From: Myroides sp. NP-2
GTDB lineage: Bacteria > Bacteroidota > Bacteroidia > Flavobacteriales > Flavobacteriaceae
Direction: 5' to 3'
DNA: 59,000 bases
NCBI RefSeq assembly: GCF_014145665.1
Contig: NZ_JACHTD010000018.1
Span: 1-59,000 of the forward strand
Shown here: positions 1-8,234 of the stretch, piece after piece
How positions within the stretch are numbered: the stretch's first letter is position 1
Layout: each line of letters opens with the position of its first letter
Notes under the pieces: model-generated
Database searches by the model: none
The model's input: only the letters and a program-made list of their open reading frames with translations
What the model was told of the DNA's origin: nothing
Translations under genes and position numbers: made by a program

Positions 1-1
1 T

Positions 2-592
2 AATAGTGAGTATAAACTGGCCTTTGGATTAAAGGGATCGGGTAATTTGTTGAATGTGGATTACAGCAAGCTGAGTATTTATGAACAGAGCGATCCCATA
101 GTAGCCAACAACGTAGAGAACGCCTTTGGTGGGAACCTCGGAGTGGGTATGTTTTTATACTCAGAGAAAGCCTATGTGGGTGTATCAGCGCCTAATTTGT
201 TTACCCAAACCCGCTATGACGACAATGCTGTCAATACCCTAGCTCAACGCATGCACCTGTATGTAACCGGAGGCTATGTGTTTGACCTGAGTTATAATTT
301 GAAATTAAAACCAGCGGCCATGGTTAAGATGGTTGAAGGATCGCCGCTTCAGGTAGACTTGAGTGCGAATGTTATGTTTAGAGATAAGTTTACTTTCGGA
401 GCGGCTTACCGCTGGGATGCTGCAGTGAGTGGATTGGTTGGTTTTCAAGTAACAGACAATATGATGATCGGCTATAGTTACGATGCCGAAACCAGTAAGC
501 TGTCTCGTTACAACTCCGGATCCCATGAGATTTTTCTGCGCTTTAATTTGTTAAACAGCTTTAAGCGCGTAACCGCGCCAAGGTTCTTTTAA
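2..592 (+). CDS. PorP/SprF-family type IX secretion membrane protein (5' partial)
   Basis: The reading frame is open from base 2, so the gene starts upstream of the window and only the last 196 or so residues are seen. The alternating hydrophobic beta-strand pattern, the motifs LNVDYSKLSIYEQSDP and GFQVTDNMMIGYSYD, and the ending LRFNLLNSFKRVTAPRFF match the PorP/SprF family. These are outer-membrane-associated proteins that support secretion or anchoring of specific type IX substrates, often large adhesins encoded just upstream. Nine bases separate it from the OmpA-family gene, the usual pairing in flavobacteria. The specific substrate cannot be told from this fragment. An internal TTG at 47 is not a credible start because homology-like sequence continues upstream of it. 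Confidence 0.85.
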   Translation, partial: NSEYKLAFGLKGSGNLLNVDYSKLSIYEQSDPIVANNVENAFGGNLGVGMFLYSEKAYVGVSAPNLFTQTRYDDNAVNTLAQRMHLYVTGGYVFDLSYNLKLKPAAMVKMVEGSPLQVDLSANVMFRDKFTFGAAYRWDAAVSGLVGFQVTDNMMIGYSYDAETSKLSRYNSGSHEIFLRFNLLNSFKRVTAPRFF

Positions 593-600
593 AGTTGAAT

Positions 601-2565
601 ATGATGAAAAAAATAGTATATCAAGTAAGCCTTGTCGCACTTTTGTTGATCGTTGGTGTTACACTCAGTCATGCTCAGATCCGCAAAGAAAAACAAGCAG
701 ATAAAAACTTTGATCGCCTGGCCTATGCCAATGCCATCGAAATTTATGAAAATTTGGCTAATCAAGGTTATGTCAATACCTCCCTTTTACAGAACCTAGG
801 AGATGCGTATTACTTCAATGGAAAGCTAACCGAAGCCCATCAGTGGTATAGTGAACTTTTTGAAGGGGACTACAAGGACAAAAATATCGCACTTGTACCT
901 TCTGAATATTACTACCGTTATGCGCAAACCCTTAAAAGTCAAAAGAACTACGGGAAATCACAAGATTTGATGGATCAGTTTTACAAGTTGGAGGGCGGAG
1001 ACTCTCGCGCAGCCTTGTACAACAAGAATCGCGATTACGTCAATCAGATCGCACGCAATTCAGATCGCTATGAGATCACCGCATTGGGGTTAAACAGCGA
1101 GTATTCGGACTATGGGGGAACCATTGTGGGGAATAGCTTTGTTTTTACCTCTGCAAGAGCAACCGCCGCTAAAACACAAAGTGATATTCACTCCTGGACC
1201 AATGAAAGCTATACGAGTTTGTACAGTGCTCAAATCAATAATGAGGGCATTGGAGAACCTGTGCGTTTACCCATGGAGAATACCAGTATTAATGAGGCAA
1301 CAGCCGTATTCACTGCTGATGGAAAGACGATGTATTTTACGCGTAACAATGTCAAGAGCAATGGGAAAAGCAAGCAAAATAAAGCACATACCTCTTTACT
1401 GAAAATATACAAAGCAATAAAGCAAGCGGATGGGCAGTGGGGACAGGTGGAAGAATTACCGATCAATTCGGATGATTTTAATACCGCCCATCCCGCTTTA
1501 ACTCCCGATGGAAAGTGGTTGTACTTCGCCTCAGACCGCAAGGGAAGCATTGGACAATCGGATTTATACCGCATGGCACGCTATGAAAATGGCAGCTATG
1601 GCCCAGTGGAAAACCTTGGAAAAACAATCAATACAGAAGGAAGAGAGAGTTTTCCGTTTATTTCCTCCGATAACCAGCTGTATTTTTCCTCTGATGGTCA
1701 TCCCGGACTTGGTGGATTGGATGTTTTTGTGTCGCGTATTTATCCAGACGGAAGTTTGGGACCCATCGTGAATATGGGAGAACCTATAAACAGTTCACTA
1801 GACGATTTTAGCTTCTATATAGATCCCAAAGAAAACAAAGGGTTTGTCAGCTCTAATCGACCAGAAGGCAAAGGAGGTGATGATATCTACTTTTGGGTAG
1901 AGAAACCGTGTAAACAAACTATACAAGGAACCGTCTACGACAAGCAAACTAAATTGCCAATTCCCAACGCTACTGTTGTGATTTCCGATGCGGTATATCA
2001 GAAAACTGATACGTTGCGCACCAATAACAAAGGGTATTACATAACGTCCTTGCTGGATTGTGGAATTAAATCGCGCCTTCGAGCAGAAGCTATATCCTAT
2101 AATACGGCAGAAGTTGTGTTTAATAGTAATGATGTCCCAGGCATAAAGACTGTCGATATCGGGCTTGAACTCCCTGAAATCCCTATTGAAGTTAATGACG
2201 ATTTGTTCAAAAAGTTAAATCTAAAACCAATATACTTTGATTTTGATAAGGCAGACATCCGCTATGATGCTTCTATTGAGTTGATGAAAGTGGTGGAATT
2301 GATGAAGAAATACCCAAGTTTAAAGGTAGATGTTCGCTCTCATACCGATAGTAAAGGAAAAGACGCCTACAACTTAAGCTTATCCGATCGCCGCGCCAAG
2401 TCAACCATTCAATGGATGATTATGCAAGGAATTGATCCGGATCGTCTACTAGGACGTGGTTATGGAGAAACCCAATTACTAAACCGTTGCAGCAATGGCG
2501 TTCGCTGTAGCGATACCGAACACCAAGAAAATAGACGAAGCGAATTTATTGTCTTAGCAAAATAA
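601..2565 (+). CDS. OmpA-family protein with TPR, PD40 and carboxypeptidase-regulatory domains
   Basis: This is a 654-residue exported protein. A signal peptide covers about residues 1-25 (ending SHAQ). TPR-like helices follow (about 30-140), then PD40/WD40-like repeats (about 190-430, with YFASDRKG and YFSSDGHPG motifs) and a CarboxypepD_reg-like domain (about 440-520, QGTVYDKQTKLPIPNATV). A C-terminal OmpA peptidoglycan-binding domain starts near residue 543 (YFDFDKADIRYDA, then RSHTDSKGKDAYN and LSDRRAKS). I chose the ATG at 601; a TTG at 595 and an ATG at 604 are alternatives. It probably forms an operon with the preceding PorP/SprF gene and may tether that machinery to peptidoglycan. That role is inferred from domain content and pairing; the domain calls are firm. 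Confidence 0.9.
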   Translation: MMKKIVYQVSLVALLLIVGVTLSHAQIRKEKQADKNFDRLAYANAIEIYENLANQGYVNTSLLQNLGDAYYFNGKLTEAHQWYSELFEGDYKDKNIALVPSEYYYRYAQTLKSQKNYGKSQDLMDQFYKLEGGDSRAALYNKNRDYVNQIARNSDRYEITALGLNSEYSDYGGTIVGNSFVFTSARATAAKTQSDIHSWTNESYTSLYSAQINNEGIGEPVRLPMENTSINEATAVFTADGKTMYFTRNNVKSNGKSKQNKAHTSLLKIYKAIKQADGQWGQVEELPINSDDFNTAHPALTPDGKWLYFASDRKGSIGQSDLYRMARYENGSYGPVENLGKTINTEGRESFPFISSDNQLYFSSDGHPGLGGLDVFVSRIYPDGSLGPIVNMGEPINSSLDDFSFYIDPKENKGFVSSNRPEGKGGDDIYFWVEKPCKQTIQGTVYDKQTKLPIPNATVVISDAVYQKTDTLRTNNKGYYITSLLDCGIKSRLRAEAISYNTAEVVFNSNDVPGIKTVDIGLELPEIPIEVNDDLFKKLNLKPIYFDFDKADIRYDASIELMKVVELMKKYPSLKVDVRSHTDSKGKDAYNLSLSDRRAKSTIQWMIMQGIDPDRLLGRGYGETQLLNRCSNGVRCSDTEHQENRRSEFIVLAK

Positions 2566-2633
2566 AGATAGAAGAATAAGCAATTTTTTTTAAATCATCC
2601 TGCTGTAGGATGTAAAACCAACAGCTGAAGTTT

Positions 2634-2663
2634 AGAGAGCTCCTAGACTAGGAGCTTTCTTTA
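2634..2663 (+). terminator. Rho-independent terminator after the OmpA-family gene
   Basis: An uninterrupted hairpin has arms AGCTCCTA and TAGGAGCT around a GAC loop. It extends to about 12 pairs with one G-U and is followed by TTTCTTT. It lies about 70 bases after the stop codon at 2565. Confidence 0.75.
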
Positions 2664-3002
2664 CCAAAAGAAAGTGAAAAAGACACACCTAAAAATAGAG
2701 GGCTAAATGCGAATTATTTACCGCTTTCTACTCGAGATGGCACAACTTTTGGTTGACTATTTTGTGAGAAATAAATCAGCCACTAGTACTCGTTTGCTTT
2801 GAAGTAGTCTTTCAAATCTTTCTCCCTTTTTCTTATTGAGATGTGTATATTTTATATGAAATTATCAGTTGATTTTTTTGACGATGTAGCATAAAACTGT
2901 TTGAGAATTTTTGCGAGATAATGTAGTATAAGGTAATGATGTTTATAAACTTAAATAGTTAAGTTAAGAAGCAAAGTTGAGTTGTCCTTAATCCTGATTA
3001 TT
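2664..3002. other. Non-coding gap before the first membrane-AraC gene
   Basis: About 340 AT-rich bases carry no ORF I would defend. The stretch must hold the promoter of the AraC gene starting at 3003, but I see no clear TAnnTTTG box. Confidence 0.5.
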
Positions 3003-4118
3003 ATGCCCTTACAAAATTTATTTCTTATTCTATTAGTACCAATCGTTTTTTATGAAGTACTGACCGCTTGTTTTAAGCAAGTATCCCATAGCAAACGAAT
3101 AGGGTATAGAACACTGACTTGGTTTAGTTATTTTGTTCTTATTCAACTGGTTTTAGTCATTTATGAAGATATACTCGTGAACAATTTGGTTCACTTTCCA
3201 ATCTGGATCTTGATGTTTCTATTTTATGGGCCGTATCTCAATTTGATTATATCCACCTGGGACGCAAGGGAACGAGAAGTGAAATACAATAAATACCTGG
3301 GGGACTTCTATAGCATGATGTGTATTTTCATTTGTGGAATATTCATCGCCTTCATCAACGCCGATTGGCCCTATATTTTTGAAGGTATTGGCGGAGTAGT
3401 AGTCCTGTCTTTTGTGTATTACGGAATAAGCATAGGAAGGAAGATAGTAAAACTAAGTCATGAAACCGAGGGGCCTCCTACAAGAAAACAAGAAATAGGT
3501 AGGTGGTTGCATTTGAGCATCAGTAGTGTTTTAGTCTTACTCTTTTTCTGGATTTCTCAAGATGTAAAATCGTCTGGACTGCTATTTTTATTGCTGCTCT
3601 ATGTTTCGCTCGCTTTTTTGAGAAAAAATAGGGAAAACAAAACAATAATAAACATCCATGAGCAAGGAGAAGAAAATGAAGAGGATGAAAAATGGGAGGA
3701 CGATGCCTATCTGATGGATGATGCTGATGTGAACCAACCAAAGTATGAGCAAACAAAATTGAACGAAATCGTTCTACAACGGTGCAATATTAAAGTCAAG
3801 GACATTATTATCGAAAACAAAGCTTTTTTAGATGCCAATTTCAAAATGACTGATCTAGCCGCTCAAACTAAAATATCGCGCTATTATTTAGCACAATATT
3901 TTAATGTTGTTCACCGAATGAACTTTCGAGAATACATTAATAAGCTGAGAATTGATCATGTGGTGCAATACATTAACGACTCCAATAATAAAGATAAATT
4001 AAGCGTCAATGACCTATTCTTAGAAAGTGCATTTAACTCAAAAACATCTTTTTTTAAAAGTTTTAAACATGTTTTAGGATGCACTCCTTTTGAATACCTA
4101 AAAAAATGCCAAGATTAA
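3003..4118 (+). CDS. Membrane-anchored AraC-family transcriptional regulator
   Basis: The protein has 371 residues. The first 210 or so hold about seven strongly hydrophobic segments. A charged, acidic linker follows (about 220-250, rich in E and D). The C-terminal 110 residues are an AraC-type double helix-turn-helix, with DANFKMTDLAAQTKISRYYLAQYF as first helix pair, then the core REYINKLRIDHV, and the ending SFKHVLGCTPFEYLKK. I chose the ATG at 3003 over a TTG at 2982. It should be an inner-membrane one-component sensor whose DNA-binding domain faces the cytoplasm; ligand and targets are unknown. It resembles the genes at 7105, 8235, 25407 and 26367. Confidence 0.85.
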   Translation: MPLQNLFLILLVPIVFYEVLTACFKQVSHSKRIGYRTLTWFSYFVLIQLVLVIYEDILVNNLVHFPIWILMFLFYGPYLNLIISTWDAREREVKYNKYLGDFYSMMCIFICGIFIAFINADWPYIFEGIGGVVVLSFVYYGISIGRKIVKLSHETEGPPTRKQEIGRWLHLSISSVLVLLFFWISQDVKSSGLLFLLLLYVSLAFLRKNRENKTIINIHEQGEENEEDEKWEDDAYLMDDADVNQPKYEQTKLNEIVLQRCNIKVKDIIIENKAFLDANFKMTDLAAQTKISRYYLAQYFNVVHRMNFREYINKLRIDHVVQYINDSNNKDKLSVNDLFLESAFNSKTSFFKSFKHVLGCTPFEYLKKCQD

Positions 4119-4730
4119 CTAGTATAGAAAGACGCTTTAGGGTCAAAAATTTAAAAACAAACAGTAACGCGAATTAAGAATGAAAAAAAGTTGATCTACT
4201 TTTTTATGTAGTCCAATTGATTTGTATAGAGTAAAAGAATTTTTAAAACCCTCGTGTTACTGTCTTGTTTTTGATAGATTCTGATCCCGAATAGCAAAAT
4301 ATTCACTCTCCTGTGATGAACATTGATTGTTGTTTACCATCTGTTTAAGCAGGTAGGAGCGAAAAAAATACGCCTTGATAAAACTCTTTCTAAAATAAAA
4401 GAAATGCATTGTTCTTGAGCAATAAAATGCTTGATCATATAGAAGAGGTTGTGCACAGTAAATCTGTTGTTTCCTAGAAGTATTGCCCATTCTTTTGTGG
4501 GCATACTTCTTTTTTAATCCACAGAAATACCACAGCAAATACGAATTTAAAAACAAAAACTCCTAATAAATAATATAAACAAATAAAAAAATGAGAAATG
4601 TAAATTGATCCAAACGACAAACAAAACTACACATGCTCGTCACTAATACTAATTATAATAAGGCAGCTATCCAATTTACTTGAATTGAGTTCTATCATTT
4701 TTAGTGGATTGCTTTAAAAAAAAGAATACT
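4119..4730. other. AT-rich gap with an unexplained terminator
   Basis: About 610 bases lie between the membrane-AraC gene and the first CI-like gene. The only clear element is a strong plus-strand terminator at 4477-4515, about 360 bases after the nearest upstream stop codon. A 99-codon minus-strand ORF (4257-4556) overlaps that terminator and resembles nothing, so I do not call it. Confidence 0.5.
4477..4515 (+). terminator. Strong Rho-independent terminator with no obvious gene in front
   Basis: The arms GAAGTAT-GCCCA and TGGGC-ATACTTC, with one bulged T, are followed by a run of T. The minus strand lacks a T-run on its side, so the direction is plus. It could end a long transcript of the AraC gene or a small RNA starting in the gap. 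Confidence 0.75.
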
Positions 4731-5372
4731 ATGAGAAAAATAGCTTTACAAGAAAATGTGATTCAAACTTCGTCTTCTGAAGTTTTAACCAGATTAAAAG
4801 TGTTGTTAGGGGTAAGAACAGCGAAAGAATTAGCTGAAATTTTTGATTTGAAACCCAATACAATTTCGTCTTGGAAAAAGAGAAATACAATGTCCTACGC
4901 CAAGGTTATTGAAGTTTGTCATCACTTTAATATTGATTTGAATGAATTATTTTTTAGCGATTATCAAAATCTATCTATTGATAAAAGTTATCGAAATATC
5001 CCCATTATTTATATTGAAGATTATTTGGAGTATTATTTGAGCATGCATGCAAAACCCAAAAAATTAAAACAAATTTACGTGCCTAAACAAGTAGGCTTTG
5101 AAATTGTTATACAGCTGTATACAACCCTGAAAGACCAAGTCAATGCAAAATTAGTCTATGCCTTTTGTAAAAAAGTGCAATTTGCCGACATAACCATGGG
5201 CGAAAACTATGTATTCCTATTGAAGAACAAAGGATTCCAAAAATATAATGTGGTGGAAGTAGATAAAAAGAACAATAGAATTAGTCTTTACAAAGAAACA
5301 GAAGAATTGAGTTGGGTCAATGCCAAAGAAATTGTAGAAGTCTATCATATTGTCAATTATTTGTCGTGCTAA
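4731..5372 (+). CDS. CI-like HTH regulator, paralogue A
   Basis: The protein has 213 residues. The N-terminal domain (about 17-73) is a phage-CI-type helix-turn-helix, LKVLLGVRTAKELAEIF then KPNTISSWKKRNT. A linker with IPIIYIEDYLEYYLS follows. The C-terminal half (about 115-205, ENYVFLLKNKGFQKYNVVEV) looks like an S24/LexA-like beta fold, but I see no convincing catalytic serine/lysine pair. I chose the ATG at 4731 because the resulting N-terminus aligns with paralogue B at 6328; a GTG at 4704 is the alternative. Same length as paralogue B, including the Cys-stop ending. It is probably a cytoplasmic transcription regulator; its target is unknown. Confidence 0.8.
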   Translation: MRKIALQENVIQTSSSEVLTRLKVLLGVRTAKELAEIFDLKPNTISSWKKRNTMSYAKVIEVCHHFNIDLNELFFSDYQNLSIDKSYRNIPIIYIEDYLEYYLSMHAKPKKLKQIYVPKQVGFEIVIQLYTTLKDQVNAKLVYAFCKKVQFADITMGENYVFLLKNKGFQKYNVVEVDKKNNRISLYKETEELSWVNAKEIVEVYHIVNYLSC

Positions 5373-5401
5373 TTAAACAAACTCAGCATACTCAAGAAGA
5401 G

Positions 5402-5470
5402 ATGAATAAAGCATATTTTGAACACAATCTAGTGATGACCAAAAAAGGAGTACCAAATATAGCACTGTAA
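5402..5470 (+). CDS. Possible 22-residue peptide between regulator A and its terminator
   Basis: The ORF starts ATG at 5402 (MNKAYFEHNLVMTKKGVPNIAL), 30 bases after regulator A. It is preceded by the purine-rich AAGAAGAG and ends six bases before the terminator stem. Position and context are suggestive, but a 22-codon frame can arise by chance and I recognise no homologue. Confidence 0.25.
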   Translation: MNKAYFEHNLVMTKKGVPNIAL

Positions 5471-5475
5471 TTTTT

Positions 5476-5507
5476 AAAAAAAGAAGAGGTTTACTCTTCT
5501 TTTTTTG
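5476..5507 (+). terminator. Terminator of CI-like regulator A
   Basis: Arms AAAAAAGAAGAG and CTCTTCTTTTTT enclose a GTTTA loop, and the T-run continues. It ends the transcript of the gene at 4731-5372. Confidence 0.8.
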
Positions 5508-6327
5508 TTTTATTCTCAGGGATATTAAAAAAAAATGGATGTTGTGTGGTCTTCGCTCTTATATAATGGTGAATCAAACCAAAATAGACGGGAAGACGAC
5601 TCTTTTTACCATGTAAAAAAGATATTTAAAATTGGTAAAATGTGGTTATAATACCTTTTTTAGTCTGGCTAATCCCCCAAAAACCGCCTCTTTTTACAGC
5701 TATCCTTGGTTCGTTTTCTTCTATTAAAAAAAATCGAAAACAGCACAAATGCGTATCTTTTTTACAGCATACCTACCGCGTTTCTAATTTTTAAAGGTTA
5801 CAAAACACCAATTCTGCTTCAAAATTGGCAATTCATTCAATTTTTTGGCATAGAGCTTAGGTGAAAGAGCAATAATTTTGAAGCTTTCGTTGTTGTTGTT
5901 TTATCAAAATGTTTTTTCTTAATTCAATGAAATTTAAATGTTTATTGATTTTTTATTAAAAAATTTACGATAAGTAAAAACATATATACGGTTTTACTCT
6001 CACATTTTTACACTTTTACAATCTTATTTTACACGGGGGTAATTTCTTTGTCTTCAGAGATAAATAGAAAAATCCAACAGTTATTTCAAGGGATTGTCGA
6101 TCGAGATAAAACCAGCTGATCCAAACTTCTTTGACTTGACTAATGAAGCGGAATAAACCTTTGTTACAGTAAAATAAAAGTGACTTCCCTGAAACATAAC
6201 CCAAACTAACTAACTGTTATCCATTTTTTAAAAATAAAAAAAGTGTAATAGTTTATGCTCCAATAAAATATCTAGGTAAAACAGTTTAAAAAATGGAAGT
6301 TATTATAAATAAATGTACAATTAAATA
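5508..6327. other. Long AT-rich non-coding gap between the two CI-like genes
   Basis: About 820 bases have no ORF with a recognisable product and no clear promoter box. The 62-codon minus-strand frame at 6016-6204 looks spurious. The stretch could hold operators for the two CI-like proteins, but no repeated palindrome stands out. Confidence 0.5.
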
Positions 6328-6969
6328 ATGAAAAATAAAGTGCTACAAGAAAATCAAAACACCAGTTCTGCAATAGAAGTGTTAACTAAGTTAAAAGTGT
6401 TATTAGGCGTAAAATCAAGCAAACAATTGGCGCAGATTTTTGAGCTTAAACCCAATACTATTTCCTCTTGGAAAAAGAGAAATACACTTTGTTATGCAAA
6501 GATTATTGACGTCTGTAAACAACATCAAATTGATCTGAATGAATTATTTTATTCTAACTACCCTAATAAAGCAATTGAAAAATTTTATACCAATATTCCA
6601 ATTATCTACATAGATGATTACTTGGAATACTATTTGAGCATCAAGACTAAGCATCAAAAACTCAAACAAATCTACTTGCCAAAAAGCTCAAACTTTGACA
6701 TAATTATTCAATTGTATGCACTCGTAAAAGAAAAAGAGCAACCCCAATTAATGTATGCCTTTTGCAAAAAAATTGACCATTCCCTAGTTGTCGAACATGA
6801 AAACTATGTCTTCTTCGTACAAAATAAAGGATTTCAATATTTTAAACTGATCGAAGTAAGTAAGGACAAAAGCACGTTTAAAGTTAAAAAAGAAGAAGAA
6901 GAGCCTATCGATATTCTCGCAAAGGATGTCATTGAAATATTTCAATGGAAAGATTCTTTGATGTGTTAA
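6328..6969 (+). CDS. CI-like HTH regulator, paralogue B
   Basis: The protein has 213 residues, co-linear with paralogue A at 4731. The HTH (LKVLLGVKSSKQLAQIF, then KPNTISSWKKRNT) has the same recognition segment as A. The middle (NIPIIYIDDYLEYYLS) is nearly the same. The C-terminal S24-like half (ENYVFFVQNKGFQYFKLIEV) has diverged more and ends in a lysine- and glutamate-rich stretch. The ATG at 6328 is the natural start. It lies 135 bases before a membrane-AraC pair, which it may regulate or respond with; that link rests on position only. Confidence 0.8.
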   Translation: MKNKVLQENQNTSSAIEVLTKLKVLLGVKSSKQLAQIFELKPNTISSWKKRNTLCYAKIIDVCKQHQIDLNELFYSNYPNKAIEKFYTNIPIIYIDDYLEYYLSIKTKHQKLKQIYLPKSSNFDIIIQLYALVKEKEQPQLMYAFCKKIDHSLVVEHENYVFFVQNKGFQYFKLIEVSKDKSTFKVKKEEEEPIDILAKDVIEIFQWKDSLMC

Positions 6970-7104
6970 TGAAGTTGAAGTGTGAAAGAGGATATAAAAA
7001 AGAATAAAAAAGAGAGAAGGAGGAGCAATCAAATGATAGAGACAAGAAACTAAAAGAGCAAAAGGAAGGCAAACAAGAAAGCAAGAGACATAAATTTGAA
7101 AGTA

Positions 7105-8220
7105 ATGGAGCTACTAAAGTACATTTTGATTTCCATTCCCATGATTTCTTCTATGACGTGTGGGAGCATGCTACTCGTTGTATTTTACAAAAATCTGTCC
7201 GTAGCAGAAACACCTATTTTACGAACCTTAGGAGGTTATTATGGCGTGTTGATTGTGTTGTGGTTTATTGATAACCTTACGCAAAAAACACAGGCTATTC
7301 GGATCAGTTTATTGCCTATTATGCTGCTACTTGTTTGCCTTTCTCAAGTTTTATTTTACCATTTCGTGAGTTTCTTTACGCCCATGAAAAAGAAATTCAA
7401 CTACTATCATTACATACAAGCCATTTTTTTGGGCATTATGTCCTATGTTTTTTTGTATGTCTTATCCAGAACAGAGGGATTTCACACCTTAGATCATCAA
7501 TTCCTCCTGTCCAAAAGTTTAAGTACCTGTATGGGGATATGCATAACTTACTACACTTTTCTCTTCTGGATTCGCGTGTACAAATACCAAAGGGGAATAG
7601 AACATAGTGGAAAGAAAAAACTCAGTTGGATCCACTTGTTACTCTTGGGAAAAACCGTTTTCTCTGTGCTAATTTTATCGAATAACAAAAGCGTTTGGGT
7701 GTATACTTTAACCGTTTTAACCATGTCTTTTCAACATATTGTTTTGACATTTAATCTTTTACAAGAAAAAAAACGAATAAAAATTCCCCAAAGCTACAAA
7801 ACCAATATTCTATTGTCTTCAGGACAGATTATTAGTGTAGATCAAACAGGTACACAAAGTAATGACGTTTTGGAATCTAGTTTTGTGCACGCCAATGATA
7901 ACGCAAATAATTTATTGACGCAACGCGATATTGTAGCGTATTTTACACAAAGTAAACCCTATACAGACAAAAATTTTCGGTTAGAAACAATCGTCAATCA
8001 CTTTGGCGTTAATCGAACTTATGTTTCAAAATTTATTAACGTGACCTATCATTGTAATGTAAGCCAGTTTATTAATTCATGGAGAATCAAAGAAGTGGAA
8101 TACCTACAAAAAACAGACAAAGAAAGCAACCTGGAACACCTAGTCGTTCAGGCAGGATTTTCAGATTATAGACATTATGTGAGAGCTGTAAAAAATGCAG
8201 AAAAAAGACAACGGTTTTAA
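7105..8220 (+). CDS. Membrane-anchored AraC-like regulator with atypical C-terminus
   Basis: The 371-residue protein has about seven hydrophobic segments in residues 1-230, a linker, and an AraC-type C-terminus (KNFRLETIVNHFGVNRTYVSKFINVTY, then VSQFINSWRIKEVEYL). The second helix-turn-helix (VVQAGFSDYRHYVRAV) is followed by a short basic end, without the usual P-x-x-F/Y-R motif. I chose the ATG at 7105 over a TTG at 7096. Fourteen bases separate it from the next gene of the same type, so the two are probably co-transcribed. It is likely an inner-membrane sensor-regulator of unknown ligand. Confidence 0.8.
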   Translation: MELLKYILISIPMISSMTCGSMLLVVFYKNLSVAETPILRTLGGYYGVLIVLWFIDNLTQKTQAIRISLLPIMLLLVCLSQVLFYHFVSFFTPMKKKFNYYHYIQAIFLGIMSYVFLYVLSRTEGFHTLDHQFLLSKSLSTCMGICITYYTFLFWIRVYKYQRGIEHSGKKKLSWIHLLLLGKTVFSVLILSNNKSVWVYTLTVLTMSFQHIVLTFNLLQEKKRIKIPQSYKTNILLSSGQIISVDQTGTQSNDVLESSFVHANDNANNLLTQRDIVAYFTQSKPYTDKNFRLETIVNHFGVNRTYVSKFINVTYHCNVSQFINSWRIKEVEYLQKTDKESNLEHLVVQAGFSDYRHYVRAVKNAEKRQRF

Positions 8221-8234
8221 AGGAAGAACAAGGT

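Noticed and set aside
1112..1771. Shadow ORFs inside the OmpA-family gene and similar frames elsewhere
   Set aside because: They lie in other frames of well-supported genes and have no signal of their own.
4257..4556. Minus-strand 99-codon ORF
   Set aside because: It overlaps a strong plus-strand terminator, has a composition rich in aromatic and lysine codons from AT-rich DNA, and resembles no family.
4671..5828. CCAATT/AATTGG-type inverted repeats near the CI-like genes as operators
   Set aside because: The two examples (4672-4687 and 5808-5828) differ in spacing, and such short AT-rich repeats are expected by chance here.
4731..6969. Prophage remnant, because of the CI-like proteins
   Set aside because: No integrase, structural or lysis gene or attachment repeat lies near, and xerD at 15633 is a housekeeping recombinase.
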